From the NCBI GenBank assembly GCA_019022495.1, contig JAFEKR010000124.1, positions 1-35,258 of the forward strand: a stretch of 35,258 bases of DNA, read 5' to 3'. The DNA is from Epichloe hybrida (taxonomy: Eukaryota; Ascomycota; Sordariomycetes; Hypocreales; Clavicipitaceae). Shown piece by piece: positions 11,531-22,500 of this stretch. The notes beneath the pieces were generated by a model that saw nothing but the letters and a program-made list of their open reading frames with translations, had not been told where the DNA came from and made no database searches. Numbering within the stretch: position 1 is the first letter of the stretch; each line of letters starts with the position of its first letter. The position numbers and the translations under genes are program-made.

Positions 11531-12504
11531 AGCTATTTAGGATTACTATCTAAGCTTATATAGGATTTTAGAAGAGTAAGTATTTAATCTTAAACTAGGG
11601 TAAGCAGTGGCTAATTAGGGAGCTAAGATTAATATTATATCTTAGGCGTTTATACTATAGGAAAACATACTAGTCTATGATTTAAGATCTATTAGTTTCT
11701 AAGGGCTATAAATAATTAATGCTAATAAATAAGAGAATATAGTTACCTATTTTATGTTAATAAAAGTATTATACTATAGCATCATGTAGTTAGTTTAGGT
11801 AGTAATTACCCTAGACTATTAGCCTAAGAACTAGACTATTTTAATTCTAGGTTTGCCCTAGCTTTATAATATAGGTGTAAGGTTTAACATTAGGAACTCT
11901 AAACTTATAATTAGAGTTAAGGAGCGTGAAGATAAAGTTATTTCTATTAAGGGACCTTAGTAGCTCTGTTTAATTAATAGAAAGTAATGCTTTGTCTAGC
12001 TAAGCCTATAATCCTAGAGAAGTACATAGGTTAGGATAATGTAGACTTATCCCTAGATAATGCCTCGTTAGGATCTAAGGATAAGGAGGATAATTTAGAT
12101 AAGTTAGAAAAGTAAGTTACTTGCTTTAACCTAGTTAAGTTAAAAAACTAAATCTAATAGCCTAGAGTGAATATAGGAGTAAGCAACTTTATAAGCTCTC
12201 TTTTGTTTATTTCTAGGTTAAGCTTACAGTGTAGTTTTCTAGCTATGCGCCTTGGATTACCTGTCCTATTTTAGTATAAATAAATTTTTAGCTTATAAAT
12301 TAACTTAGTCTTTATGCATTCCTATTAGAAGTGAATTTACTTAGAGGGAGAGAATATACTATAGAATTAAGGGTTAATAATAATAATAGGAAAATGTTTT
12401 AATAGATAAAGGATAATTAGCTAGGGCTAGTTACTCTAGACCCTTTGTTATTTCTATTTCTAACTAAGCGGAGAGTGTAAAGGAGAGAAACTAACTAAGG
12501 AACC
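11530..12504 (+). pseudogene. Ty3/gypsy element 2, left part: protease region
   Basis: Reading frame with retropepsin features: AVANQGAKINIIS near 11610 (active copies have D-[ST/Q]-GA) and LILGLP then LYNIGVRFNIRNSKLIIR at 11841-11910. Stops occur where Gln or Trp is expected; a run of five stop codons at 12375-12389 probably replaces a Gln run. The copia element interrupts the frame at 12504/12505. On removing the copia and one GAACC copy, the same frame continues at 19575. No gag or 5' LTR of this element is visible. Confidence 0.65.
12500..12504. repeat. Target-site duplication of the copia element, left copy
   Basis: GAACC, directly before the TGTTAAAAAT start of the 5' LTR; the same five bases follow the 3' LTR at 19570. 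Five bp is the usual size for Ty1/copia integration. Confidence 0.85.
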
Positions 12505-13324
12505 TGTTAAAAATAAGACCTATTTTTAGCCCTTTCTAGTTAAAGGACCTTTCTATTACTAGCTTGCATTGCAAGCCTAACAGCTGCACTGCAGCTGTCA
12601 ACGGTCGCGAAGGTAGCTGTCAATGGCTACGTCGCAGCTGTCAACAGCTGCGACCGACCGTGTGGATGACTAATCCAAATCAATTATCAATTGTGGATTA
12701 TTCAATTGCGTTATGGCTACAAGCGCAGCCACAACCGCAGCGCCACTAGTAATTAGGTAAGCTAGGGTGACGTAAGCAGGTTACCCTATAGCTATCTTTG
12801 ACAGCGATTTTCTCTTTAACTAGAGGTCGTATAAAAGTCTTACATATAGCAAATTAAAGCTAGAAGACAGGGCTTTCATTTTATGCAGGAATATTTTTTG
12901 GACTAAAATTTGGTGCATACGGGTTGCTAGTTTGTATGGTGGTGAGTCGATTTTTTGGATTTTACATACAAATAAATTTTGCGGAAAATAAAAAGTAGCC
13001 TGTAAGACCTCTTTGGCGGTCCGGATCCACCAATACGGTCGGTGGGTATATGAGAGGAAGAAGATCTTTTCAATCTAGCTAGATAGCTAGGCCTCTCAAT
13101 CCAACAGCCGCATTGCCCGTACAACGTCACTAAAATCAATTCTATTGGTATATAAGATATCATAAAAGTCATCTAGATTGAATTCAATTAGTTGATAACT
13201 GCCAAAACCTTCCATTGCGTTGCGTTAAATAAATATTTAACGTGGTGGTTCTACTAGTCCCCGACCGTAGAGCTACACCTATACAGCTGTTGCCAGCTGG
13301 CAACTAGCTCCCTACATATTAATA
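12505..13324 (+). repeat. 5' LTR of the copia element
   Basis: 820 bp, beginning TGTTAAAAATAAGACC and ending CTACATATTAATA. Aligned to the 3' LTR, about 20 substitutions are seen, all C/T or G/A. A block at about 12779-12887 with no counterpart in the 3' LTR makes this copy about 96 bp longer. Near the start lie dense inverted repeats built from CAGCTG. The end reads AATA where CA is usual; C-to-T at CpA would explain this. Confidence 0.9.
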
Positions 13325-13338
13325 GGTTATGAGCCCAG
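13325..13338 (+). promoter_or_regulatory. Primer-binding site for a half initiator-Met tRNA
   Basis: GGTTATGAGCCCAG directly follows the 5' LTR. Its reverse complement, CTGGGCTCATAACC, is what the anticodon arm of a CAU methionine tRNA looks like (stem CUGGG, loop with CAU, start of the 3' stem). It does not match a tRNA 3' end, which would be complementary to TGG at the site start. Priming from a tRNA cleaved in the anticodon arm is known for Drosophila copia and yeast Ty5. Confidence 0.75.
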
Positions 13339-13387
13339 ACTATCACTATAAAATTCTTTCTAGTGCACTTTGCGTACAGTTACAGAA

Positions 13388-13665
13388 GACTTCCCTTCTA
13401 TAAAACAGGAAGGACCCGCGAGATAAAAGCTATTCCCTTCTATAAAAAAGGAATCATTATGGTTACAGAAGACTTCCCTTCTATAAAACAGGAAGCGCAT
13501 AAGCGATACAGAAGCTTTCCCTTCTATAAAAAGGAAGTTCAGTGAGAATAGAAGCTTTTCCCTTCTATAAAAAAGGAAATTCGGCGCGAATAGAAGCTTT
13601 TCCCTTCTATAAAAAAGGAATTTCAGTACGAATAAAAGACTTCCCTTCTATAAAATTAGAAGATA
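13388..13665 (+). repeat. Seven-copy 41-43 bp tandem repeat in the copia leader
   Basis: The core TTCCCTTCTATAAAA starts at 13391, 13433, 13474, 13517, 13558, 13600 and 13641. In most copies it continues to GGAA, so each copy can fold TTCC against GGAA and each contains TATAAAA. Spacing alternates between 41 and 43, so no reading frame is kept and the array is non-coding. It fills the leader between primer site and gag. Possible roles are RNA packaging, translation control or extra promoter elements; the sequence alone cannot decide. Confidence 0.9.
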
Positions 13666-16600
13666 GCTACTAATCAACAAGGTCAGGGACCTCCAGTCCC
13701 TGATCTTAGTGCGCAAGAGGTTCTAAATAACTAGCTAAAAGAGCAGGTTATTAAACAACAAAATGCTATCAATCTAGTAATTAAGAAACTAGAGTCCTTA
13801 ACTTTAGCTATTAATAATAGACCTATAGAGGGTGTGGAAGCTGCTAAGCCCGCTAGTCAGCAGCAAATTCAGCAGCCTATTCAAGATAAGGCACCTAAAT
13901 CTAGCTCTGTACAAGCTGCCTTTAATAATTCAATTATTAAGGAATTTAATAAGAGGGTTTATAGCTTCCCTAAGACTGCTAAGCTTAAAGGAGCTGAAAA
14001 TTTCGATCAATGGAAACAAGCCCTAGCTATCCAATTTAGAGCTTTAGGCATGCCTAATTTTCTAGATAATCCGGATATTTCTAGGGCGCTAGGGGACGCT
14101 AACCAAGCTATTATCCTAATGTTACTAAGGGATAGTTGTACAGAAGGCCCCTAAGCCGCTATAACTTAGCAAAAATCACCTTAAGAAGCCTATAATTTAC
14201 TTGTATAGCAGTATTCACATAGCGTTGAAATCCAGAGGGGGTCCCTATATTCTGAATTTCATAACCTGAATTTTCATGGATTTAAGGGGACTTTAGAAGC
14301 CTTTAATGCAGTCTTTAATAATCTACTAGCTAGATTATCGATTTCAGGGGTCCTAATTAATCCTATAGATCAGGTTAATCAATATCTTCAATCCCTAAAA
14401 TCAACCTTCCCTTAGTAGGCTAAGAGGCAACGATTTAGCATGCGTACAAATAGGGCTATAGGGGTCCCCTTAGAAGCCCTAAATCTTGAATTTCTAATAG
14501 CAGACCTTCTAGCTAAACAGAGGGATAAGTTATCTACGGTAGCCAAAGCCCTGAATTATAGGGCTAAAGACCTAGAAAAGGGCGCTAAAGATAAAGAAAA
14601 GGCCCCTAAAGGTCAGAAGAAAAAGAAAGAAAGCTCTAAAGAAAATAAGGGCTCTTCTAATTCTAATAAGAAGAAAAAGAAGCAAAAGGGTCAAAAATCA
14701 GATAAAAAGAATACTAAAGAACTTACAGAATGTTCTTTTATGCTAGGAAATTACAACCTTTCTAACGGAGCACTCAATCCATACAAGAAACCTAGCAATT
14801 ACAAGACTAGTTATAAGAGCTCTAGCGATAGTAGCTCTAATTCTAGCTCTAGTGATTCGGATAATGAAAAACAAGAAATTAATACCTTAAATGGTTTTAA
14901 TTATTACAGTAAAGACATAAAAAAGGCCCTATTATATAATACAGGTTTAACCGTACATATAGTTAATTCTAGGGAGGTCTTTAGGGATTTTACCCCTTTT
15001 AAGAAGGGGGAATCCAACCCTATTATAACCGGTGGTGGCCCTATTTATCCTAAGGGTCACGGTAGTGCTGTTTTTGAGGTCTTATATCAAAAGAAACCTA
15101 ATAAATATAGGACCTTAGTGCTAAAGGATGCTCTATATTTTCCTCAGCTTAATGTTAATATAGTTAGTGGCCTTATTCACTATATATCTAGCGGTTGCTT
15201 TATAAAAAACCATCTTTATCTTAAAGATAGGTCTTATATTGCTGCCCTAGATGTAGAAAAACATGGTTTTTTCTTTCACGTTAAAAACCAATCTACACCA
15301 ACGTTACATAAAGGGCCCTGTAAAAAATCTCATTATATCCGACCTTTTACCTATGCCAGCTTTAGGGGTCATAGCTATCCGATTAGCTACCCTATAGAGG
15401 TTCAAATTCCCTCTAAAAAGCCAGATTAGGCTTCTGATTTAGACGAAATCGCTAAAATCGACGAAGATAATGATATTAAAGAAGTCGTACGGGATAATTT
15501 AGGGGATTTAGTCCCTTCTCTAACGCCTATAGCCCTAGGCTAGGTCCCTTATAAATCTAAAGAAATAGATTTAGGGGTGTTAGAGGGCCTTAGTGGAGGA
15601 AAAAGGTCCCTAATACCTCCCTAAGAGGCCTGTGGTTCTCAAGGGGCCTAGCAGGGGACTGACAGAGAGGGCCCTAATCTAGACCCGAATCTAGACCCTA
15701 ATTCAGGCCCTAAAGACCTTTAATATCAAAAGTTACTAGAACTAGCTAGCCTATGGCATGTACGATTAGGGCACCTAGGGCTTCCTTTGCTAAAGAAAAC
15801 AAGCCTTATAACTAAAGGAATCCCTGATTTTTCTAAAATTAAGGATAAAGACTTTAAATGTATAGCTTGTGATCAATCTAAGGCAGTTAGAAGACCTAGG
15901 AAATTAGCTATCCCTAACCCCCCTAGAGCTCTAGATCGAATAGAGGGGGATACGCTAAAAATCAGCCCTATACTGTACAATAAACAGTTAATTTGCTTAT
16001 TTCTAGTTGATCGAAAAACTAGATATAAGTGGGTGTTCTTATTACCAAATAAGGAAGGCCTAACTGTTTATAGGGCTATTAAGGGCTTCTTCAGAGGGCT
16101 TAAAAATCAACTAGGTCAATATCCTAGGCACCTTCACTTTGATAGGGGCTAAGAAATCGATTCTAGTTGTCAAACCTGGTTAAATTCTAAAGGGATCAAA
16201 TTTACGACTTCTAGTCCCTATATCCATGAGCAAAATGGATTAGCAGAGCGTTCTATTCGTACTATTCTAGATCGATTAAGGGCTACTATCCAGTGGGCAA
16301 AATTACCCTTATATCTATGGTGTTTTGTATTACCTGCAGTTGTTAACCTAGTTAATATAACTGCTAATACCACTAAGGATAAAAGCCCTAAACAACTGCT
16401 AGCTAGGGAGCTAAATCAGCCCTGTACGACTGATATTAGCAGTATTAGAGCCATAGGATCTCACTGTGAGATTCTAATCCCCCTGGAAAAACAACCTAAA
16501 GCCTAGAAGTTAGCAGCTAGGACTATTCCTAGAAGGTTATTAGCTACACTAGGTTCTAACACCTATCTAGTGTACATCCCCTCTAAAAGGCTAGTTATAA

Positions 16601-18639
16601 AGACTAGCTTTATTAAGATTATAGAGCCTATAGGTCCTGTCTCTAAAGGATTACCTAGGCTTTCTATAGGGGATAACCCTTTAGAGGGGGAAAATGATTT
16701 AGAAGATCAGGATCTAAATTAAGGTTTAAAGGATTACCCTATAGACAACATAGGAGGTCCCCCTATAGGTCAAGAAAAACACCCTATAGGGCCTGTACAA
16801 CCTCCTAAGGAACTGATTCTAGAGGCCTTAGAGGAGGCCACGCCCGTAACTTCCCCAGGAAATCAGATTTCGACTCCGGACCTTGATTTTGATAAAATTA
16901 CTGACTTCGACCCTAATATTGACCCTATGGATGTTGATATTAGTTCCCCTTCTTCTCTAGATTTCATAAAAGAAATCTGCTTTAAGGTACGGGAGAAGCT
17001 AAAGGAAAACAACCCTAATAGCCCTAAACCTAAGACCTGGAAGCAAGCTATATCTAGCCCTGAAAGGGATAAATGGATAGAAGCTACGTATAAGGAATAC
17101 GAACAGCTTCTAAAGGCTAGTACTTTTAAATTTATAGGGAAAGACCAAGTACCTAAGGGCCAAAAAGTACTAAAGAATAGGCTTATTTATAAGCTTAAAA
17201 AGGATAAAGAAAATAATCCTTTAAAATACAAGGCCTGACTCGTTGCTAAGGGATTTATGCAAATCGAAGGTCTAGATTATTTAGAGACCTTTGCAGCCAC
17301 AAGCATTCCCCCTAGCTAGAGGATTTTACTAGCCCTAGCGGCTTGGAATAACTGGGAAATCGAACAGGTCGATTTTATAGGAGCTTTTCTTAATAGTAAG
17401 CTATAACAACAGATTTATATGGTTATTCCAGACGGATTTATCGAATTCCTTAAAGCAAATCCTAAATTAGCTAAATTAGCTAAAAGTTTTGGCTATAAAC
17501 CTTCTAAAGATCAAGTAATTTTATTACAGAAATCTTTATATAGCCTAAAACAGAGCTCAAGGGAGTGGCAACAAGCACTAATTGCAGTGCTAAAGTCCCT
17601 AGGATTTAGCCCTCTAATTTCTGACCTAGCTATATTCTATAATTCCTCCACTAAAACCTTTATCATCACATATGTGGATAATTGTCTTCTAATTAGACCG
17701 GATTTACGTTATATCCAAAGACTTAAAAAGAAACTTCATAAAGTCTATCTAATAGAAGATAGGGGGCTAGCTGAATTCTTCTTAGGGGTTCAAATCGTAC
17801 GAGATAGACCTAATAGGGTCCTGAAAATTCATTAATCTTAGTATATCTCAGAGGCTTTAAATCGATTTAACATGCTAGATAGTAAGCCTATTAGCATACC
17901 TCTTTAGCCAGGCGTTTTAGCTACGCAGACTACTAAGCTTTTAATAGCTAGCGAAATCAAGCTCTATCAGTGCATTATAGGGACTATAATGTACCTAATG
18001 TTACTTACAAGGCCGGACGTGGCCTTTACACTTTAGTGGCTATCTATAGCACTAGCTAGGCCCTATATAGAACACCTAAAAGCAGCTAAAAACCTGCTTA
18101 GGTACCGATTAGGGACTAAATTCCTTGCTATAATTTATAGGGGAGACCCTAAAGGTATAGCTAGTAAAAGCCTAATAGGTTATTGCGATAGTGATTTTGC
18201 AGGGGATAAAAAGACCTCTAAATTAACCTACGCTTATCTATTTAAGCTAGCTAGCAGACCTATTAGCTGGAAATCAAAGAAAGCTAGTACAATAGCTCTA
18301 TTAACATTAGAAGCTAAAGCTAACGCTATCTGCGAGACCTTCCGGGAGCTACAGTGGCTTTAGGGCTTATTTAAGGAGCTAAAAACCCCTATTTCTCCCC
18401 CTATCTAAATATATTGCGATAATCAAGGCGCTATAACCACTGCCTATAACCCTGCCTTACATAGCCATACAAAGCATACCTTGCTAAAGTTTAACTATAT
18501 TAGGCAACAGGTTTTAGAGGGTTTAGCTAAGATCGAATATCTAGATACAAAGTCAATGCCTGCAGACGGTCTAACAAAGCCTCTATCTAGACCTCTTCAT
18601 CAGGCCTTTATTAAGCTCTTAGGGCTTGATAATCACTAA
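13663..18639 (+). pseudogene. Copia Gag-Pol polyprotein, one frame broken by point-mutation stops
   Basis: One frame of 1659 codons without any frameshift, ended by TAA at 18637. Order: Gag (13663 to about 14560); a Lys/Ser-rich linker with (Ser)n runs near 14820-14860; retropepsin near 14935 reading LYNTGLTVHIVN, where Asp of DTG is Asn; GAG-pre-integrase with WHVRLGHLG (15754) and C-x2-C at about 15860; integrase with FLVDRKTRYKWVF and HEQNGLAERSIRTI; RT about 17030-17830 with LKQSSREWQQAL and YVDN (17671), last catalytic Asp changed to Asn; RNase H with CDSDFAGD and CDNQGAI (about 18185-18435). Stops (roughly two dozen) lie at likely Gln, Trp or Arg codons. The start appears to be ATA at 13663, from ATG by G-to-A. 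Confidence 0.88.
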
Positions 18640-18837
18640 AAACCAACAACTAAATCCCTTCAACAGGGAACTAAAAACAACGCTAAAAAGGGAGCTATAT
18701 TTAACAATAGCTAGGAATTCAAAAGGGGGTCTTTTATCTTTTCCTGTTTTTCCCTTTTATCTGTTTTTATCTAAAAGTTCTTGTTTACCCTATATCACTT
18801 TGTACGCTTTTAATTAGCTTATACGTAATTCTTTTGT

Positions 18838-18845
18838 AGAGGGGG
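18838..18845 (+). other. Polypurine tract of the copia element
   Basis: AGAGGGGG abuts the TG of the 3' LTR, the position used to prime plus-strand DNA synthesis. Confidence 0.8.
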
Positions 18846-19569
18846 TGTTAAAAATAAGACCTATTTTTAGCCCTTTCTAGTTAAAGGACCTTTCTATTAC
18901 TAGCTTGCATTGCAAGCCTAACAGCTACACTGCAGCTGTTAACGGTCGCGAAGGTGGCTGTCAATGGCTACGTCGCAGCTGTTAACAGCTGCGACCGACC
19001 GTGTGGATGACTAATCCAAATCAATTATCAATTGTGGATTATTCAATTGCGTTGTGGCTACAAGCGCAGCCACAACCGCAGCGCCACTAGTAATTAGGTA
19101 AGCTAGGGTAACGTAAGCAGGTTCTATATGTAGGAATATTTTTTGGACTAAAATTTAGTGCATATGGGTTGCTAGTTTGTATGGTGGTGAGTCGATTTTT
19201 TGGATTTTACATACAAATGAATTTTGCGGAAAATAAAAAGTGGCCCGTAAGACCTCTTTGGCGGTCCGGATCCACTGATACGGTCAGTGGGTATATGAGA
19301 GGAAGAAGATCTTTTCAATCTAGCTAGATAGCTAGGCCTCTCAATCCAACAGCCGCATTGCCCGTACAACGTCACTAAAATCAATTCTATTGGTATATAA
19401 GATATCGTAAAAGTCATCTAGATTGAATTCAATTAGTTAATAACTGCCAAAACCTTCCATTGCGTTGCGTTGAATAAATATTCAACGTGGTGGTTCTACT
19501 AGTCCCCGACCGTAGAGCTACACCTGTACAGCTGTTGCCAGCTGGCAACTAGCTCCCTACATATCAATA
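18846..19569 (+). repeat. 3' LTR of the copia element
   Basis: 724 bp, same ends as the 5' LTR apart from RIP-type transitions (CTACATATCAATA here). It lacks about 96 bp found in the 5' copy, at about 19122-19131 between GCAGGTT and TATGTAGGAAT. It contains a perfect 24-bp palindrome at 18972-18995, made perfect by one C-to-T change compared with the 5' LTR. Confidence 0.9.
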
Positions 19570-19574
19570 GAACC
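19570..19574. repeat. Target-site duplication of the copia element, right copy
   Basis: GAACC directly after the 3' LTR, identical to 12500-12504. Confidence 0.85.
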
Positions 19575-22500
19575 CTAATTAAAATAGTGTTATTGTGGTT
19601 TAAGGGTTATAGAGTGACCTTAGGCCCCCTTATCCTAAAGTCTATAGTAAAGGAAGTTATGCGAATGTTTTATATATATAGAGACCTAAATGCCTTATTA
19701 ATTACTAATATCCTTGCTATAGACCTTTACGTGTATATACCTTAGCTAAAAGAAAATATAAAGCCTTAGGCATAATCCCTAAAGTAAAGATAGTTAGAGC
19801 CTTAGAAGTATTAGTTAAATTAGTTAGTAACTAAAGGAATTAAGTTAAGGATATATAAGTATACTATAGCTGCTAATAGAAAGATGTCTAACTAGTGTGT
19901 AAAACCTATACTAGTACTAAAGGATAAGTCTAACCTATAGGCTAAGTAATAACTTACTATTAATTATTCTTATGTTAAGGAGGATATACTAGGTAGCTAG
20001 TTGCCTTTACTAGCTAAAATTCACGATTAACTATCTAATCCTTAGATTAATTCTTACTATGTGTTTAACCTTAAGCATATATACTAGTTAATACCTATAG
20101 CATTAGAATTAAGGCATATGTTTACCTTTAATGTCCCTAGGTTTAGTTAGTTATAACTATCTTATATGCCCTAAGGTTCTTAATTAGCTAGGTTTATAAT
20201 AACTAAAGTAATAAGGATTACACTTAGTCTAATCCTATTACCTTACCCTAAACCCTCTCTTACTGCTCCTTACTCTTAGGTAATCTAAGCGCATTAGCTA
20301 TATATATAGATAATATCTTCTATAAATATGCTTTATTTAAGGAGTAGTAGTCTTTTATTAAGGACTATTTACTACCTAAGCTATTATAAACCTTACTAAA
20401 ACTAAGCTTTAAAAAGGTTTCTCTAGGAATAAATTTAATTATTATAGTTAGTTAGGTTTATAAGGCAGGGGGGAAAATATATATTAAACCTAACTAAGCT
20501 ACAAAGCTAAGGGATTAGCCTACACCTATAAGTTAATCTAGCGTGCGTTTATTCTTAGGGGCTATTAGACCTTGCTAATAATAGATTAAGAACTATGCTA
20601 AGATTACTTAACCTCTTAATTAACTTACTAGGGATATAAGCTAGTAATAGGGGGATTTAGAGGCTTTATCTTTCTTTATATTAAGGGAGAAAGCCACTAC
20701 TATCCTAAGTATATATAGGTATATATTTAACTTACTAACTTAACTATACTTTAATGCTAGCGGATTTAGTAAAGGGTGTGTAATATTATAAGTCTAAGAT
20801 AAAGTCCCTTATTCTATTTTATATAATTTATTCCTTTTTACTAAGATATAATAGAACTATAGCACTTATAAGTAAGAGCTTTATACTATTATTAAGTTTT
20901 ATTAGAAGTATAAGCACTTTTTTAAGTTAAGAATAAGATTAACTATCTTTATAGATTATAAACCACTTACTATATTTATAACTACTACTAGTTATAAGGG
21001 TATTTATGCTAGATAGGTTACTAAGCTAAGGCTATTAAACATTAAGATTTATTTTATCTAAGGAAAATAAAATACTACTGCTAATAGGTTATCTTATACT
21101 ATATTTCTATTAGATAATTATATAAATAATTTAACTAAGTTTAGGTTAAGGGATATAGTCTAAACTAGTGAATCTAGAAAGATAAAGTTAAAGGATATAA
21201 GGAGATATTAAAGACTCTAAAAGCTACTAAGGTTTAGAAGGAGTTTAATCTTAAGGGGTTAAGCTAGAATATAAGATAGCTAGAGGTATTACCTAGGGTT
21301 AAATTACTATAAAGGAAGTACCTAGAGAAGCTATAGTATAAAGAAATTATAAGGTTTCTTACTACTAGGAAGTGTTATAAGGGAAATTATAATTATTATA
21401 CTATTAGAAAAATAGTTATAAAAGTGTAATAGTATAAACTTAAGGATAGGGTTCTCTAGTTTAAAGGAAGGCATAATAGATAATATTACCTAGTAAGAGA
21501 AGAAGTAGTAAGTGCCCTATAGGAGGCTTATAATAAATCTAGATATTTTAGAGTAAACCTAACCTAGTAATAGTTAACTTAATTAGTGTTTTAGCCTAGG
21601 ATAGGTAGTAATATTATTAACTATATTCTAGGGTATATACTATATACCTAATATACTACTTAAAAGAAAAAGGCACTAAATTAACTAGTAGTAGTAAATA
21701 AACTATTTTAAGTAATAGGGATAAATTACATTAGACTATTTCTAGAATTAGAGCAAAAGATCTAGCATATACTTATTATAGTTAATTATTTTTCTTAGTT
21801 TATATGGCTATTCCCCTGTAGGTTAACTAGTGCTATAGAGGTAGTAAACTATCTATAGGCTTAGATAAATAGGTTATTACTTGCTCTAGAGGGTTTTTAC
21901 ACTAATCCTAGGCTAGTATTTAAGTTAGCAAAGTTATTAGTATTTTTAAAGAGAAAGGGAGTAAACCTAATAAATACTCTAAGATAGTCTTATAAGAGTA
22001 TTAGACTAGTGGAGGTGTTAAATCAAATCTTATAAGGCATGTTAAATAAGATAATATCTAACACAAAGAACTAGGATCTTTAACTTCCTAATGTAGTAAA
22101 AATGTTAAATTACTAATATATTAAATCCATAGGGTATACTCCTATAGAGGTACTATATAGATTAATATAAAACTTAGGGATAAGGCTAGGAGCCTTATTA
22201 ACCTAAAGTTTAGCTAGTTAGAGTGATAATTTTTATAAGAATTTAGTGTAAGTACTAGAGAAGTCCCTAGAAGGAGATATAGTAATGTATTTCGTAGGGA
22301 ATGTTAAATCTTATTATATAGTAGTAAAGGCTAATAGGAGGTTAAGGGCTACTGCTTATAGAGAACGCTATAAATAATAAAGAGTTAAACCATTTAAACT
22401 AGGTAAGATAGTAATAGTAGTTACTAAGAGGAAGCCCCTAAAGCTATAATCTTAGTAATAAGGACTATTTTAAATTAAAACTTAGACTAGGTATACTTCC

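Larger units (their letters stand above)
12505..19569 (+). mobile_element. Complete Ty1/copia LTR retrotransposon nested in gypsy element 2
   Basis: A 7065-bp element: 5' LTR 12505-13324, primer site 13325, repeat-bearing leader, one Gag-Pol frame 13663-18639, polypurine tract 18838-18845, 3' LTR 18846-19569, flanked by GAACC duplications. Domain order protease, integrase, RT, RNase H identifies Ty1/copia. It keeps many CpG and CpA sites and has far fewer stops per kilobase than the gypsy DNA around it, so it arrived later. Both LTRs and the ORF carry transition-type damage, and the element is inactive. Confidence 0.92.

Noticed and set aside
12927..13172. 81-residue minus-strand open frame, also present at 19172-19417
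   Set aside because: Both copies lie in the two LTRs of the copia element; duplication by LTR identity explains the conservation, and no domain is visible.
13363..13545. 60-residue open frame in the copia leader
   Set aside because: It is a reading of the 41-43 bp tandem repeat, whose spacing breaks frame between copies.
13388..13665. CRISPR-like array
   Set aside because: The repeats are short, imperfect, in a retrotransposon leader of a eukaryote, with spacers that resemble each other.
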